DNA of 16,907 nt from JBGSIZ01 sp041742255 (GTDB lineage: Bacteria; Pseudomonadota; Alphaproteobacteria; Rhodobacterales; Rhodobacteraceae). Both the position numbers and the translations under genes were made by a program. Each line of letters opens with the position of its first letter. Position 1 is the stretch's first letter. The stretch covers positions 1-16,907 of the forward strand of contig JBGSIZ010000145.1 in the NCBI GenBank assembly GCA_041742255.1, in the 5' to 3' direction. The notes under the pieces are model-generated. The model was not told the DNA's origin, did no database searches, and saw only the letters and a program-made list of their open reading frames with translations. This document shows, piece by piece, positions 1-7,007 of the stretch.

Positions 1-134
1 GCATTGCCGCCCACGGCGTCCGCGACCACGGCACCAGCGGCCGCGCCGACCAGCCCGCGCTCAAGATCGCCGTTGACACATGCCGACAGGCCGAAAATGG
101 CGACGGTTGCGATAAGGAAAGAGGTTTTAAACAT
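1..134 (-). CDS. Small glycine-rich lipoprotein, N-terminal part only
   Basis: Only the first 44 codons are in the window; the gene runs off the left edge. It starts with ATG at 134, with an AGGGCAG-like ribosome site a few bases upstream. The N-terminus is a lipoprotein signal: a Lys at residue 3, a hydrophobic core, then the lipobox LSAC with Cys19 as the lipidation site. The mature part is rich in Gly, Ala and Val (residues 28-44), which resembles the start of a glycine-zipper membrane segment as in small outer-membrane lipoproteins of this group. Function is unknown. It is the last visible gene of the minus-strand run downstream of pccB, but the 349-bp gap before it suggests its own promoter. 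Confidence 0.7.
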   Translation of the reverse strand, partial: MFKTSFLIATVAIFGLSACVNGDLERGLVGAAAGAVVADAVGGN

Positions 135-483
135 TTTTTGCTGCCCTTTGAGGTGTTTCTGCAAGGCGCAGATTCGGATTTTGCGTCTTGATAGGCAATA
201 ACAAATTGCACAGCGGGGCGGTTTTCAGCCGAAACCGGGTTACTCGCCGACCCCATAGGTAAAAAGGGGTCCGGTCCGGCGTCGGGGACACCAGACCGGA
301 TAGGGGAAGGGTAACGGTCTTGACAAATCGTCGTGGGTTGCTTGCTGGAACACCCCGCGACACACACAGGTTGCCACAGGATTTCAGAGCTGCAAACAGG
401 GTTAACGCCAGAGATCCGGGCATAAGCAATTTCACGCCAAAATTGTATTGGCATGCGCATATTCCCGCCGATCTGCTGGCTGG
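135..483. other. Gene-poor intergenic stretch
   Basis: I see no convincing gene here. A GTG-started open frame on the minus strand (127-435) looks weakly signal-peptide-like at first but turns into arginine- and proline-rich composition and overlaps the lipoprotein start, so I do not accept it. A 7-bp stem with one G-T pair and a 5-nt loop lies at 219-237, and a 5-bp stem with a 7-nt loop at 436-452. Either could be part of a weak terminator for the 132-residue protein gene. The promoter of the lipoprotein gene should lie in the last 100 bases before 134, but I cannot place clear -35 and -10 boxes. Confidence 0.4.
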
Positions 484-882
484 TCAGTCCCATGCGTCGT
501 CCTCGTCATCGGACTCGAACAACTGATTGGCCCCGTCATCAAACACGGCCGGATAGCTGACGCGGGCCCGTGCCACGTTGATTTTCAATATGGCGTCATA
601 GTCGGCGGGGTCGAACGGGTCCTCGGCGGGAACCACTTCGCGGCCAAAAAGCCACGACAGGCGGCCCGCATCCAGATTGCCCCGGACAAACGGTTCTTCG
701 CCAAAATGATGCCATAGGGCCGCGAGAAATGCTTCGTCTACGCGGCGGTCAATCGCCTTGCGGTCGGCATAGCGTTCGCGGGTGATGATCTTGGTCGTGC
801 CGTCCTTGTGGTTGGCGCGGCGGATGACGAATTGATAATCGGTGCTGGGGTATCGGCCCGGAAAGCCGCGGTGTTTGAGCAT
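484..882 (-). CDS. Conserved-looking cytoplasmic protein of unknown function, 132 aa
   Basis: I do not recognise a named family. The ATG at 882 is the likely start because GGGGAGGA sits 6 nt upstream; an in-frame GTG three bases earlier is less well placed. There is no signal peptide or membrane segment. The first half is basic (HRGFPGR near the N-terminus, then a stretch rich in Arg and Lys at residues 21-47). Residues 48-80 are mixed aromatic and charged and could be helical (AFLAALWHHFGEE). The last 15 residues are very acidic (ESDDEDDAWD), a charge split seen in some protein-binding adaptors. It follows a lipoprotein gene and its hairpin on the same strand, downstream of pccB. Codon use and strand fit a real gene; the function is open. 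Confidence 0.75.
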   Translation of the reverse strand: MLKHRGFPGRYPSTDYQFVIRRANHKDGTTKIITRERYADRKAIDRRVDEAFLAALWHHFGEEPFVRGNLDAGRLSWLFGREVVPAEDPFDPADYDAILKINVARARVSYPAVFDDGANQLFESDDEDDAWD

Positions 883-915
883 CACGCATCCTCCCCGATG
901 GATACGGACGGGGTG

Positions 916-939
916 GGGACAGGCGCAACCGCCTGTCCC
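916..939 (-). terminator. Perfect 10-bp hairpin after the 49-aa lipoprotein gene
   Basis: GGGACAGGCG (916-925) pairs perfectly with CGCCTGTCCC (930-939) across a CAAC loop. It lies 9 nt beyond the lipoprotein stop codon. No T-run follows on the minus strand, so it may act as a factor-dependent terminator, a transcript-end stabiliser or a partial attenuator before the gene that starts at 882. Confidence 0.65.
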
Positions 940-948
940 GCGGTCGGA

Positions 949-1098
949 TCAGTTGCCGTATTTGCCGGTGTAAACCGGTTCGATGGTGACCGGTGCCGGA
1001 TCGACAACGACGAATTCTTCGACGTCACCGCCGTTGCCACAAGCGGCAACGATTGCCAAAAGGCCGAGGGCCACGAGGGCCTTGATGGTATTGGACAT
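949..1098 (-). CDS. Small lipoprotein, 49 aa
   Basis: The ATG at 1098 is preceded by a strong AGGAG site; longer in-frame starts upstream lack one and would bury the signal peptide. Residues 1-19 form a lipoprotein signal (MSNTIKALVALGLLAIVAA) with the lipobox VAAC, so Cys20 would be lipidated. The mature peptide is only about 30 residues, acidic and Val/Pro-rich, ending in GKYGN. A residue such as Gly after the Cys gives no clear inner-membrane retention signal, so outer-membrane sorting is plausible. No domain is recognisable. A perfect hairpin follows the stop codon. It is probably one of the many tiny lipoproteins of Rhodobacteraceae; function unknown. Confidence 0.8.
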   Translation of the reverse strand: MSNTIKALVALGLLAIVAACGNGGDVEEFVVVDPAPVTIEPVYTGKYGN

Positions 1099-1312
1099 AT
1101 ATAACTCCTGTGTCTGCCCGCAGGTGCCGCCCGGTTCTGTGCCCGGTTCGAACGCCCGACTTGTGTTGAGGTTGCTTGGGTGCAACTGCCGTCAAACATA
1201 CCGGACACAGGCCGCCGCGCATATCCTGCACGGGCGGGAAACAGGGGTTGTGACATGGCTGCATCAGACCCGACAGTGGATGAGATACGACCCGCAACAT
1301 ATTGTGGATTCA

Positions 1313-1717
1313 TCAAAATTGCTCCCATATGCAGCGACCTTCTTGAACGCTGAACGGCTCGAAATACTGTGTTGCGTCGGGGCTGGCCACACCAAACTCG
1401 ACCACGCGATCGGACATCGACACGACAACCTCTCGCACCGTCACACCAGCCTGCGCCATCGCGGGCACAGCATAGGCGTCGCACAACACCGCAAAATCGT
1501 CGCGCACCCGGTCATAGGTCAGCGCGTCGCCTGCGGGGTCAATGGCGGGGGCCAGAAACCGGAACCGGGCCACGGGCGGCGCGTCCTCGACGATCACGTC
1601 GATCAAGGTGACCGTTTGGCCCGACGGCAACGCGATGGATTGAGCTAGAGCCGAGGAGACCACGCAAACCATCGCAACACTGGCCGCAACCGCGCCCCTA
1701 TAGTGGAATATTGTCAT
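1313..1717 (-). CDS. Secreted DUF6497 family protein, 134 aa
   Basis: This periplasmic protein of unknown function matches what I remember of DUF6497, a Rhodobacterales family often mislabelled acetolactate synthase. It has no features of that enzyme: no thiamine-diphosphate motif, and far too short. The ATG at 1717 opens a signal peptide with a hydrophobic core at residues 9-22 and a likely cut after SALA (residue 25). The mature part begins IALPSGQTVTLIDVI and ends with ATQYFEPF and CIWEQF, the stretches I associate with the family. Cys79 and Cys129 could form a disulfide in the periplasm. The start codon lies inside the 3' end of pccB (20-bp overlap), so the two are surely on one transcript and perhaps translationally coupled. 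Ribosome site is a weak GGAAAA. Confidence 0.8.
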   Translation of the reverse strand: MTIFHYRGAVAASVAMVCVVSSALAQSIALPSGQTVTLIDVIVEDAPPVARFRFLAPAIDPAGDALTYDRVRDDFAVLCDAYAVPAMAQAGVTVREVVVSMSDRVVEFGVASPDATQYFEPFSVQEGRCIWEQF

Positions 1718-3224
1718 GCTTTTTCCACGGGTTCTGTTGTGACTTGCCGCGCAGGCTGGCAAAGGCGCGGGCGACCCGGCGGCGGGTGGAATGGGGCATG
1801 ATGACCTCGTCCACGAACCCTTTTTCGGCGGCCACGAACGGATTGGCAAAGCGGGATTCGTATTCTTTGGTTCGAGCGGCAATCTCCTCGGGCGATTTGC
1901 CGCGATAGATGATCTCGACAGCACCCTTGGCCCCCATCACCGCAATTTCGGCGGTCGGCCAGGCATAGTTGAAATCGCCGCGCAGATGTTTGGACGCCAT
2001 CACGTCATAGGCCCCGCCGTAGGCCTTGCGGGTGATAACTGTCACCTTGGGCACCGTCGCCTCGCCATAGGCAAACAACAGTTTGGCCCCGTGTTTGATG
2101 ACGCCGCCATATTCCTGTGACGTGCCGGGCAGGAAACCGGGGACATCCACCAGCGTCAGGATCGGGATTTCAAACGCATCGCAAAATCGCACGAACCGAG
2201 CGGCCTTGCGACTGCTGTCGATATCCAGACACCCGGCCAGCACGGTGGGTTGGTTGGCCACAACGCCAACGGTGGACCCCTCCAACCGAATAAACCCAGT
2301 CAGGATATTGCGCGCATATTCGGCCTGAATTTCATAAAAATCGCCTTCGTCGGCGACTTTGTGGATCAGTTCCTTCATGTCGTAGGGGGTGTTGGGGTTT
2401 TCGGGGATCAGGGTGTCAAGACTGTCCTCGATCCGGGCGACATCGTCGAAAAACGGGCGCACGGGCGGTTTTTGGCGGTTGTTGAGCGGCAAGAAGTCAA
2501 ACAGGCGGCGCACCTCGGCCAAGGCTTCGACATCGTTTTCAAAGGCACCGTCGGCCACCGATGACTTGCGGGTATGGGTGGTGGCCCCTCCCAGTTCCTC
2601 GGCTGTCACAACTTCGTTGGTGACGGTTTTGACCACATCTGGGCCGGTCACGAACATGTAACTGCTGTCTTTGACCATAAAGATAAAGTCGGTCATGGCG
2701 GGGCTGTAAACGGCGCCCCCGGCACAGGGCCCCATGATCAGGCTGATCTGCGGGACCACGCCTGACGCCATGATATTGCGCTGAAACACCTCCGCATAGC
2801 CTGCAAGGCTCGCCACACCTTCTTGAATCCGCGCGCCGCCGCTGTCGTTGATCCCGATCACCGGGGCCCCGTTCTGAATGGCCATGTCCATGATCTTGCA
2901 GATTTTCTGGGCATGGGTTTCGGACAGCGACCCGCCAAACACGGTAAAATCCTGCGAAAACACATAGACCATGCGGCCATTAATCGTGCCCCATCCGGTT
3001 ACGACGCCGTCGCCGGCGGGGCGGTCCGTCTCCATTCCGAAATCAATGCAGCGGTGGGTGACAAAAGTATCGAATTCCTCGAACGACCCTTCGTCCAGCA
3101 AAAGGTCGATCCGTTCGCGCGCGGTCAGTTTGCCCTTGGCGTGCTGCGCGTCAATCCGGCGCTGACCACCGCCCAGACGCGCCTGCGCCCGGCGCACGTC
3201 CAGTTCTTGCAGGTTGTTTCCCAT
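1698..3224 (-). CDS. pccB: Propionyl-CoA carboxylase beta subunit (carboxyltransferase)
   Basis: It transfers CO2 from carboxybiotin on the alpha subunit to propionyl-CoA, giving (S)-methylmalonyl-CoA, in the cytoplasm as part of an alpha6-beta6 complex. The 508-residue length is typical. The N-terminus (QELDVRRAQARLGGGQRRID) is characteristic. The first oxyanion-hole region is SGGARIQEG (128-136) with GPCAGGAVYSPA at 165-176; the second is KAYGGAYDVMASKH at 400-413. Asp407 corresponds to Asp422 of the Streptomyces PccB, the residue that favours propionyl- over acetyl-CoA. ATG at 3224 is chosen over an in-frame upstream start because GGGGGG lies just before it and the family begins there. The pccA partner is not in the window. 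The upstream TTTGCAAA array (3290-3329) implies control by the ScfR regulator at 5078. Confidence 0.97.
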   Translation of the reverse strand: MGNNLQELDVRRAQARLGGGQRRIDAQHAKGKLTARERIDLLLDEGSFEEFDTFVTHRCIDFGMETDRPAGDGVVTGWGTINGRMVYVFSQDFTVFGGSLSETHAQKICKIMDMAIQNGAPVIGINDSGGARIQEGVASLAGYAEVFQRNIMASGVVPQISLIMGPCAGGAVYSPAMTDFIFMVKDSSYMFVTGPDVVKTVTNEVVTAEELGGATTHTRKSSVADGAFENDVEALAEVRRLFDFLPLNNRQKPPVRPFFDDVARIEDSLDTLIPENPNTPYDMKELIHKVADEGDFYEIQAEYARNILTGFIRLEGSTVGVVANQPTVLAGCLDIDSSRKAARFVRFCDAFEIPILTLVDVPGFLPGTSQEYGGVIKHGAKLLFAYGEATVPKVTVITRKAYGGAYDVMASKHLRGDFNYAWPTAEIAVMGAKGAVEIIYRGKSPEEIAARTKEYESRFANPFVAAEKGFVDEVIMPHSTRRRVARAFASLRGKSQQNPWKKHDNIPL

Positions 3225-3289
3225 GATCCCCCCAGTCTTTGGATCACCATAAGCGACGGCATGGAGCGAGGACAGCGACAAACAGAATA

Positions 3290-3329
3290 TTTGCAAACAT
3301 CACAATTCGCAAAATGCAATGTTTGCAAA
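3290..3329. promoter_or_regulatory. 8-bp-phased TTTGCAAA array upstream of pccB (probable PccR operator)
   Basis: Five consecutive 8-mers are visible: TTTGCAAA (3290-3297), CATCACAA, TTCGCAAA (3306-3313), ATGCAATG and TTTGCAAA (3322-3329). The three good copies are exactly 16 bp apart. PccR of Rhodobacter sphaeroides is known to act at repeated TTTGCAAA sites near pccB (from memory). The array ends 65 bp before the pccB start and 68 bp before the divergent DUF486 start, so it could serve either. Confidence 0.75.
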
Positions 3330-3397
3330 TTCAACCGTCCCTTTTCTTGGCCTTCAGCGGGGTATAGCGTCCGTTTATCGCAAAATGATGGTGACAC

Positions 3398-3760
3398 ATG
3401 CCTGCCCTTCCCGTTCCGGTTTTGACCATCGGCCTATTGGTCGCCTCCAACATTTTCATGACCTTCGCGTGGTATGGCCACCTGAAATACAAGACGGCGC
3501 CGCTGGTCACGGTGATCCTCATTTCATGGGGAATCGCGTTGTTTGAATACATGTTGCAGGTCCCCGCCAACCGGATTGGCCACGGCACATTCAGCGCGGC
3601 GCAGTTGAAAACGATACAAGAGGTCATCACGCTCGTGGTTTTTGCAGCCTTTTCAACGCTATATCTGAACGAACCGCTGCGGTGGAACCACGCGGTCGGG
3701 TTTACTTTCATAGCACTTGGGGCTTGGTTCATTTTTGCACAGTGGGGCGGCGGCAAATGA
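3398..3760 (+). CDS. DUF486 / DMT-superfamily small membrane protein, 120 aa
   Basis: A small inner-membrane protein of the DUF486 family, related in fold to drug/metabolite transporters; its substrate is not known. Four hydrophobic segments are visible, at about residues 5-25, 34-52, 73-90 and 98-116. Family-like stretches are NIFMTFAWYGHLKYK (18-32), ALFEYMLQVPANRIG (47-61) and LNEPLRWNHAVGF (89-101). At this size it would have to dimerise to form a pore, as other four-helix DMT proteins do. The start at 3398 has only a weak ribosome site. It diverges from pccB across a 173-bp region holding the TTTGCAAA array, and an MFS exporter gene follows 38 bp downstream, probably in the same transcript. 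Confidence 0.88.
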   Translation: MPALPVPVLTIGLLVASNIFMTFAWYGHLKYKTAPLVTVILISWGIALFEYMLQVPANRIGHGTFSAAQLKTIQEVITLVVFAAFSTLYLNEPLRWNHAVGFTFIALGAWFIFAQWGGGK

Positions 3761-3798
3761 TCGTGGACACACCGGTCGCGAGCGCCTAGCAACGGGGC

Positions 3799-5016
3799 AT
3801 GACCCAGCCCCCCACCTTGCGCTATCTCGACCGCACGACACCACCGCACATTTCAACACTGATCCTGATGGTGGGGATTTCGGCGCTGAACATGTCGATA
3901 TTCCTGCCCGCGCTCAACGTCATGGCCGATGAATTCGCCGTGCCCTACAGCACGATGCTTATTGCGGTCTCGGGTTATCTGGCGGTGACGGGGGTATTGC
4001 AGATATTCGTGGGGCCGCTGGCCGACAAATATGGACGCCGTCCGGTGATGTTGGTGGGGCTTGCGGTGTTCGTCGTGGCGACCTTGGGGGCCATGGTGGC
4101 CCCAACGGCGGGTGTGTTTCTTGCGTTCCGGATGATCCAAGGCGGCGTGGCCACAGCTATGGTCCTGACTCGCGCCATTGTGCGGGACATGGTGCCCGCC
4201 AATCAGGCCGCAAGCATGATCGGCTATGTCACCATGGGCATGTCGTTGGTGCCGATGATCGGGCCGACACTGGGCGGGATTATCGCGGAAAACTTTGGTT
4301 GGCGGGCGATTTTCGGATTTCTGGCGGTCTGCGGCGCGGGTGTGTTCGCGCTCAGCTACTATGACCAAGGCGAAACGGTGCGCGGCGGCGGCATGTCGTT
4401 CCGCGAACAGGTGCGGACCTATCCCGAACTGCTGACATCGCCCCGGTTCTGGGGCTATTCGCTGAGCGCGGCCTTCGCTTCTGGCGCGTTCTTTGCCTAT
4501 CTGGGCGGGGCATCTTTTGTTGCGGAACGGGTGTTTGGCCTGTCGCCGGTTTGGACGGGTGTGGCGCTGGGTGCGCCTGCGATTGGCTATGCCTTGGGCA
4601 ACTTCGTTTCGGGGCGGTATTCGGTCTGGTTGGGTGTCAACCGGATGATCCTGCTCGGATCGGCGGTCGTGGCGGTGGGTCTTGCCATACCGCTGGCGTT
4701 TGGCCTTGTCGGCATCATGTCGGCGGGCCTGTTCTTTGGGTTCTGCACCTTGATGGGCATGGGCAACGGCATGGTTTTGCCCAACGCAACTGCGGGGGCT
4801 TTGTCGGTCCGCGCCCATCTTGCCGGCACGGCGAGCGGGCTGGCAGGTGCGATCATGATCGGTGGCGGCGCCGCGTTGTCGGTGCTGGCGGGCGTGTTTC
4901 TGGACGGCGGCAGCAGCGCGCTGCCGTTGCAATGGTTGATGTGGGGTTCGTCGGTCGCGTCGGTTCTGGCGATCCTCTATGTGATCCAGCGGGAAAAAAC
5001 GCGCGTTCCGGCTTGA
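3799..5016 (+). CDS. MFS exporter, Bcr/CflA-type (DHA1), 405 aa
   Basis: A proton-driven inner-membrane efflux protein; the substrate cannot be read from sequence. About twelve hydrophobic segments fill the length. Motif A of the major facilitator superfamily is clear at residues 72-81 (GPLADKYGRR), after TM2. The TM5 antiporter-type motif C region is GMSLVPMIGPTLGGII (147-162), with two prolines and glycines as expected for drug:H+ antiporters. The RxxQG motif of TM4 is at 111-115 (RMIQG). Length is right for Bcr/CflA proteins. The start has ACGGGG 4 bp upstream. It follows the DUF486 gene by 38 bp and precedes the ScfR regulator by 61 bp, with that regulator's operator array beginning at the base after this gene's stop codon. 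Confidence 0.93.
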   Translation: MTQPPTLRYLDRTTPPHISTLILMVGISALNMSIFLPALNVMADEFAVPYSTMLIAVSGYLAVTGVLQIFVGPLADKYGRRPVMLVGLAVFVVATLGAMVAPTAGVFLAFRMIQGGVATAMVLTRAIVRDMVPANQAASMIGYVTMGMSLVPMIGPTLGGIIAENFGWRAIFGFLAVCGAGVFALSYYDQGETVRGGGMSFREQVRTYPELLTSPRFWGYSLSAAFASGAFFAYLGGASFVAERVFGLSPVWTGVALGAPAIGYALGNFVSGRYSVWLGVNRMILLGSAVVAVGLAIPLAFGLVGIMSAGLFFGFCTLMGMGNGMVLPNATAGALSVRAHLAGTASGLAGAIMIGGGAALSVLAGVFLDGGSSALPLQWLMWGSSVASVLAILYVIQREKTRVPA

Positions 5017-5064
5017 TTTGCAGGCTTTGCAAGGTGCAGGTTCGCACGATCGCAAACATGCAAA
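5017..5064 (+). promoter_or_regulatory. Six-unit 8-bp-phased GCA-core array upstream of the ScfR regulator
   Basis: Six consecutive 8-mers share a central GCA: TTTGCAGG, CTTTGCAA, GGTGCAGG, TTCGCACG, ATCGCAAA and CATGCAAA. The GCA cores start at 5020, 5029, 5036, 5044, 5052 and 5060. The units resemble the TTTGCAAA array before pccB but are more degenerate. The array ends 13 bp before the regulator's start codon, overlapping where its promoter or leader must be. That position fits negative autoregulation (inference). Confidence 0.65.
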
Positions 5065-5077
5065 GACAAGGCACCCC

Positions 5078-6478
5078 ATGGCCGTTCAAAAACTCTACGC
5101 AGGTGGCAAATTGCGGGAATTGCGGTCGCGCCACGGCCTGACGCAGCGCGCGTTTGCCGACCGGATGGGGGTGTCCCTGCCGTATCTCAACCAGATGGAA
5201 AACAACAACCGGCCGGTCAGCACGTCGGTTGTTCTGGCGTTGGCGCAGGAGTTCGGGTTCGACGTCACCGAACTGCAATCCGGGGACGAGGCCCGGCTGG
5301 TGTCCGACATGCGCGAAGCCTTGGCGGACCCGGTGTTTTCCGGTCCGAGCCCCGCACTCGCGGATTTGCGGCTGGCGGCATCGAACGCCCCGGCGCTGGC
5401 GCGGGCGTTTCTGGACCTGCACGCCGCCTATCGCCAAACCCACGAACGGTTGGCCAGTCTGGACGAGGCGCTGGGGCGGGACGAGGCCCGCACGCAGCCC
5501 TCGCCATGGGAAGAAGTGCGGGATTTCTTTCACTATTGCGACAATTACATCGACGCCGTGGACCGTGCCGCCGAAGGGTTTGCCGGACACGCGGCGCAGG
5601 CAGGCACCATCCGCGACGGGGCTATCGCCGCCCTTGCCACCCGGCACATCAGCGTGCAATTGCGCGAAACAACACAGTTGCGGCACTATGATCCGGCCAC
5701 CAGGGTTCTGACCTTGTCGCGCCATGCGGCCCAAGCCACACAGACGTTTCAGTTGTTGTTGCAGGTAGCGTTATTGACCCAAGACGGACTGATCGAGGCC
5801 ACGCTAGACCTTGGGCGGTTTCATTCGCCCGAGGCGCGGGCCATCGCCAAGGTGGGTCTTGCCAATTATTTCGCCGGTGCCGCCCTCATGCCTTATGCCC
5901 GGTTTCTGAAGGCCGCACAGGACACCCGGCACGATCTGGAACGGTTGGCCGACCGGTTCGGGGCCAGTCTGGAACAGGTGGCGCATCGGTTGTCCACGTT
6001 GCAGCGGCCGGGGGCCAAGGGGATTCCGTTTTTCTTTGTGCGCGTGGACCCGGCGGGGACCATCACCAAACGCCATTCCGCCACGACCCTGCAATTTGCC
6101 CGGTATGGCGGGGCGTGCCCGTTGTGGAACGTTCACAGGGCGTTTGAAACGCCGGGGCGGTGGTTGCGGCAATTGGCGGAAACACCGGACGGTGTGCGAT
6201 ATTTCTGTTTGGCGCGCGACGTGACCAAATCGGGCGGAGCGTTTGACGCGCCTGTCCGCCGCTATGCGATTGGGTTGGGGTGCGAGGTGCGCCATGCACC
6301 GGCTTTGGTGTATGCCGATCACATGGACACCCTATCTGGTGCCGCCTTTGACCCGATAGGCATTTCCTGCCGGATTTGCGAACGGCGTGATTGCCACCAG
6401 CGCGCCGTGCCCCCGTTGGAACGTCGGCTGCGGATTGACCCCGATGTGCGGGGCGTGTTGCCCTATGATGTGGACTAG
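5078..6478 (+). CDS. pccR: Short-chain fatty acyl-CoA regulator (ScfR family, PccR type), 466 aa
   Basis: A cytoplasmic transcription factor that senses acyl-CoA status; R. sphaeroides PccR activates pccB for propionyl-CoA use. Residues 8-66 are an XRE helix-turn-helix (LTQRAFADRMGVSLPYLNQM at 21-40). The middle carries an IrrE/DUF955-like fold: FQLLLQVALL (224-233) stands where metalloproteases of this fold have HExxH, so no protease activity is expected, and LANYFAGAALMPY (261-273) is a family hallmark. The C-terminal domain ends in CRICERRDCHQRA (431-443), whose Cys431, Cys434, Cys439 and His440 could bind a metal. ATG at 5078 is preferred over an in-frame ATG at 5018, because the latter would put the operator array inside the coding region and the family starts at MAVQKLYAGGKLR. 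Context near pccB supports PccR over the acetate (RamB) or methylcitrate (MccR) members. Confidence 0.9.
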   Translation: MAVQKLYAGGKLRELRSRHGLTQRAFADRMGVSLPYLNQMENNNRPVSTSVVLALAQEFGFDVTELQSGDEARLVSDMREALADPVFSGPSPALADLRLAASNAPALARAFLDLHAAYRQTHERLASLDEALGRDEARTQPSPWEEVRDFFHYCDNYIDAVDRAAEGFAGHAAQAGTIRDGAIAALATRHISVQLRETTQLRHYDPATRVLTLSRHAAQATQTFQLLLQVALLTQDGLIEATLDLGRFHSPEARAIAKVGLANYFAGAALMPYARFLKAAQDTRHDLERLADRFGASLEQVAHRLSTLQRPGAKGIPFFFVRVDPAGTITKRHSATTLQFARYGGACPLWNVHRAFETPGRWLRQLAETPDGVRYFCLARDVTKSGGAFDAPVRRYAIGLGCEVRHAPALVYADHMDTLSGAAFDPIGISCRICERRDCHQRAVPPLERRLRIDPDVRGVLPYDVD

Positions 6479-6539
6479 CGTTGATTGCCAAGATCACGGC
6501 AACGCGCCACTGTGGATCGAAAGCCAAAGGGAGGGTATC

Positions 6540-7004
6540 ATGGAACTGGAAGGCACCCGCGTGATTGCGGCGGACCGCGCGACGGTTTGGGAAAAACTGA
6601 ACGATGCGGAGACGTTAAGGGCCTGTATTCCCGGCTGTCAGGAGTTGTCTGGGTCGCCCGAAACCGGGTTCGAGGCCACGGTCAAGCAAAAGGTCGGCCC
6701 CGTTTCTGCGACGTTCAAGGGGGCGGTGACGTTGGAAAACGTGGTTCCGGGTGCATCCTATACCATTGTGGGCGAAGGCAAAGGCGGCGTGGCCGGGTTT
6801 GCCAAGGGCCGCGCGGACGTGTCGTTGGTCGATGTCGAGGGCGGCACCGAACTGACCTACAAGGCCGATGCACAAGTCGGCGGCAAGCTCGCGCAGTTGG
6901 GCAGCCGGATCATCGGGGGCTTTGCCCGCAAGATGGCCGACAAATTCTTTGAGGATTTTCAAGCACATGTGGAGGGTGGCACCGACGCGCCACCCGCCGT
7001 TTAG
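6540..7004 (+). CDS. CoxG-family SRPBCC-domain protein, 154 aa
   Basis: This is a START-like (SRPBCC) protein of the carbon monoxide dehydrogenase subunit G family. CoxG proteins are reported to help anchor or supply molybdenum CO dehydrogenases at the membrane, but many members stand alone with unknown roles. The family start is clear: MELEGTRVIAADRATVWEKL, then LRACIPGCQEL (27-36). Residues 43-115 give the strand-rich body (GFEATVKQKVGPVSATFKG at 43-61), and 119-141 the closing helix region QLGSRIIGGFARKMADKFFEDF. The start has a strong GGGAGGG site 5 bp upstream. No coxMSL genes are in the window, so the symbol is withheld. It sits 61 bp after the ScfR regulator on the same strand, and its end is 3 bp from that of the convergent DUF465 gene. 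Confidence 0.9.
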   Translation: MELEGTRVIAADRATVWEKLNDAETLRACIPGCQELSGSPETGFEATVKQKVGPVSATFKGAVTLENVVPGASYTIVGEGKGGVAGFAKGRADVSLVDVEGGTELTYKADAQVGGKLAQLGSRIIGGFARKMADKFFEDFQAHVEGGTDAPPAV

Positions 7005-7007
7005 GGT

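Noticed and set aside
127..435. 102-codon minus-strand frame before the left-edge lipoprotein
   Set aside because: GTG start without a good ribosome site, overlaps the lipoprotein start and has non-coding-like composition after the first 25 residues.
1171..1186. GTTGC-N6-GCAAC dyad upstream of the 49-aa lipoprotein
   Set aside because: Five-base arms are too short to separate from chance, and no partner copy was seen elsewhere.
3853..5079. 408-codon minus-strand open frame opposite the MFS gene
   Set aside because: His- and Arg-rich antisense translation of a membrane protein gene; no ribosome site or family resemblance.
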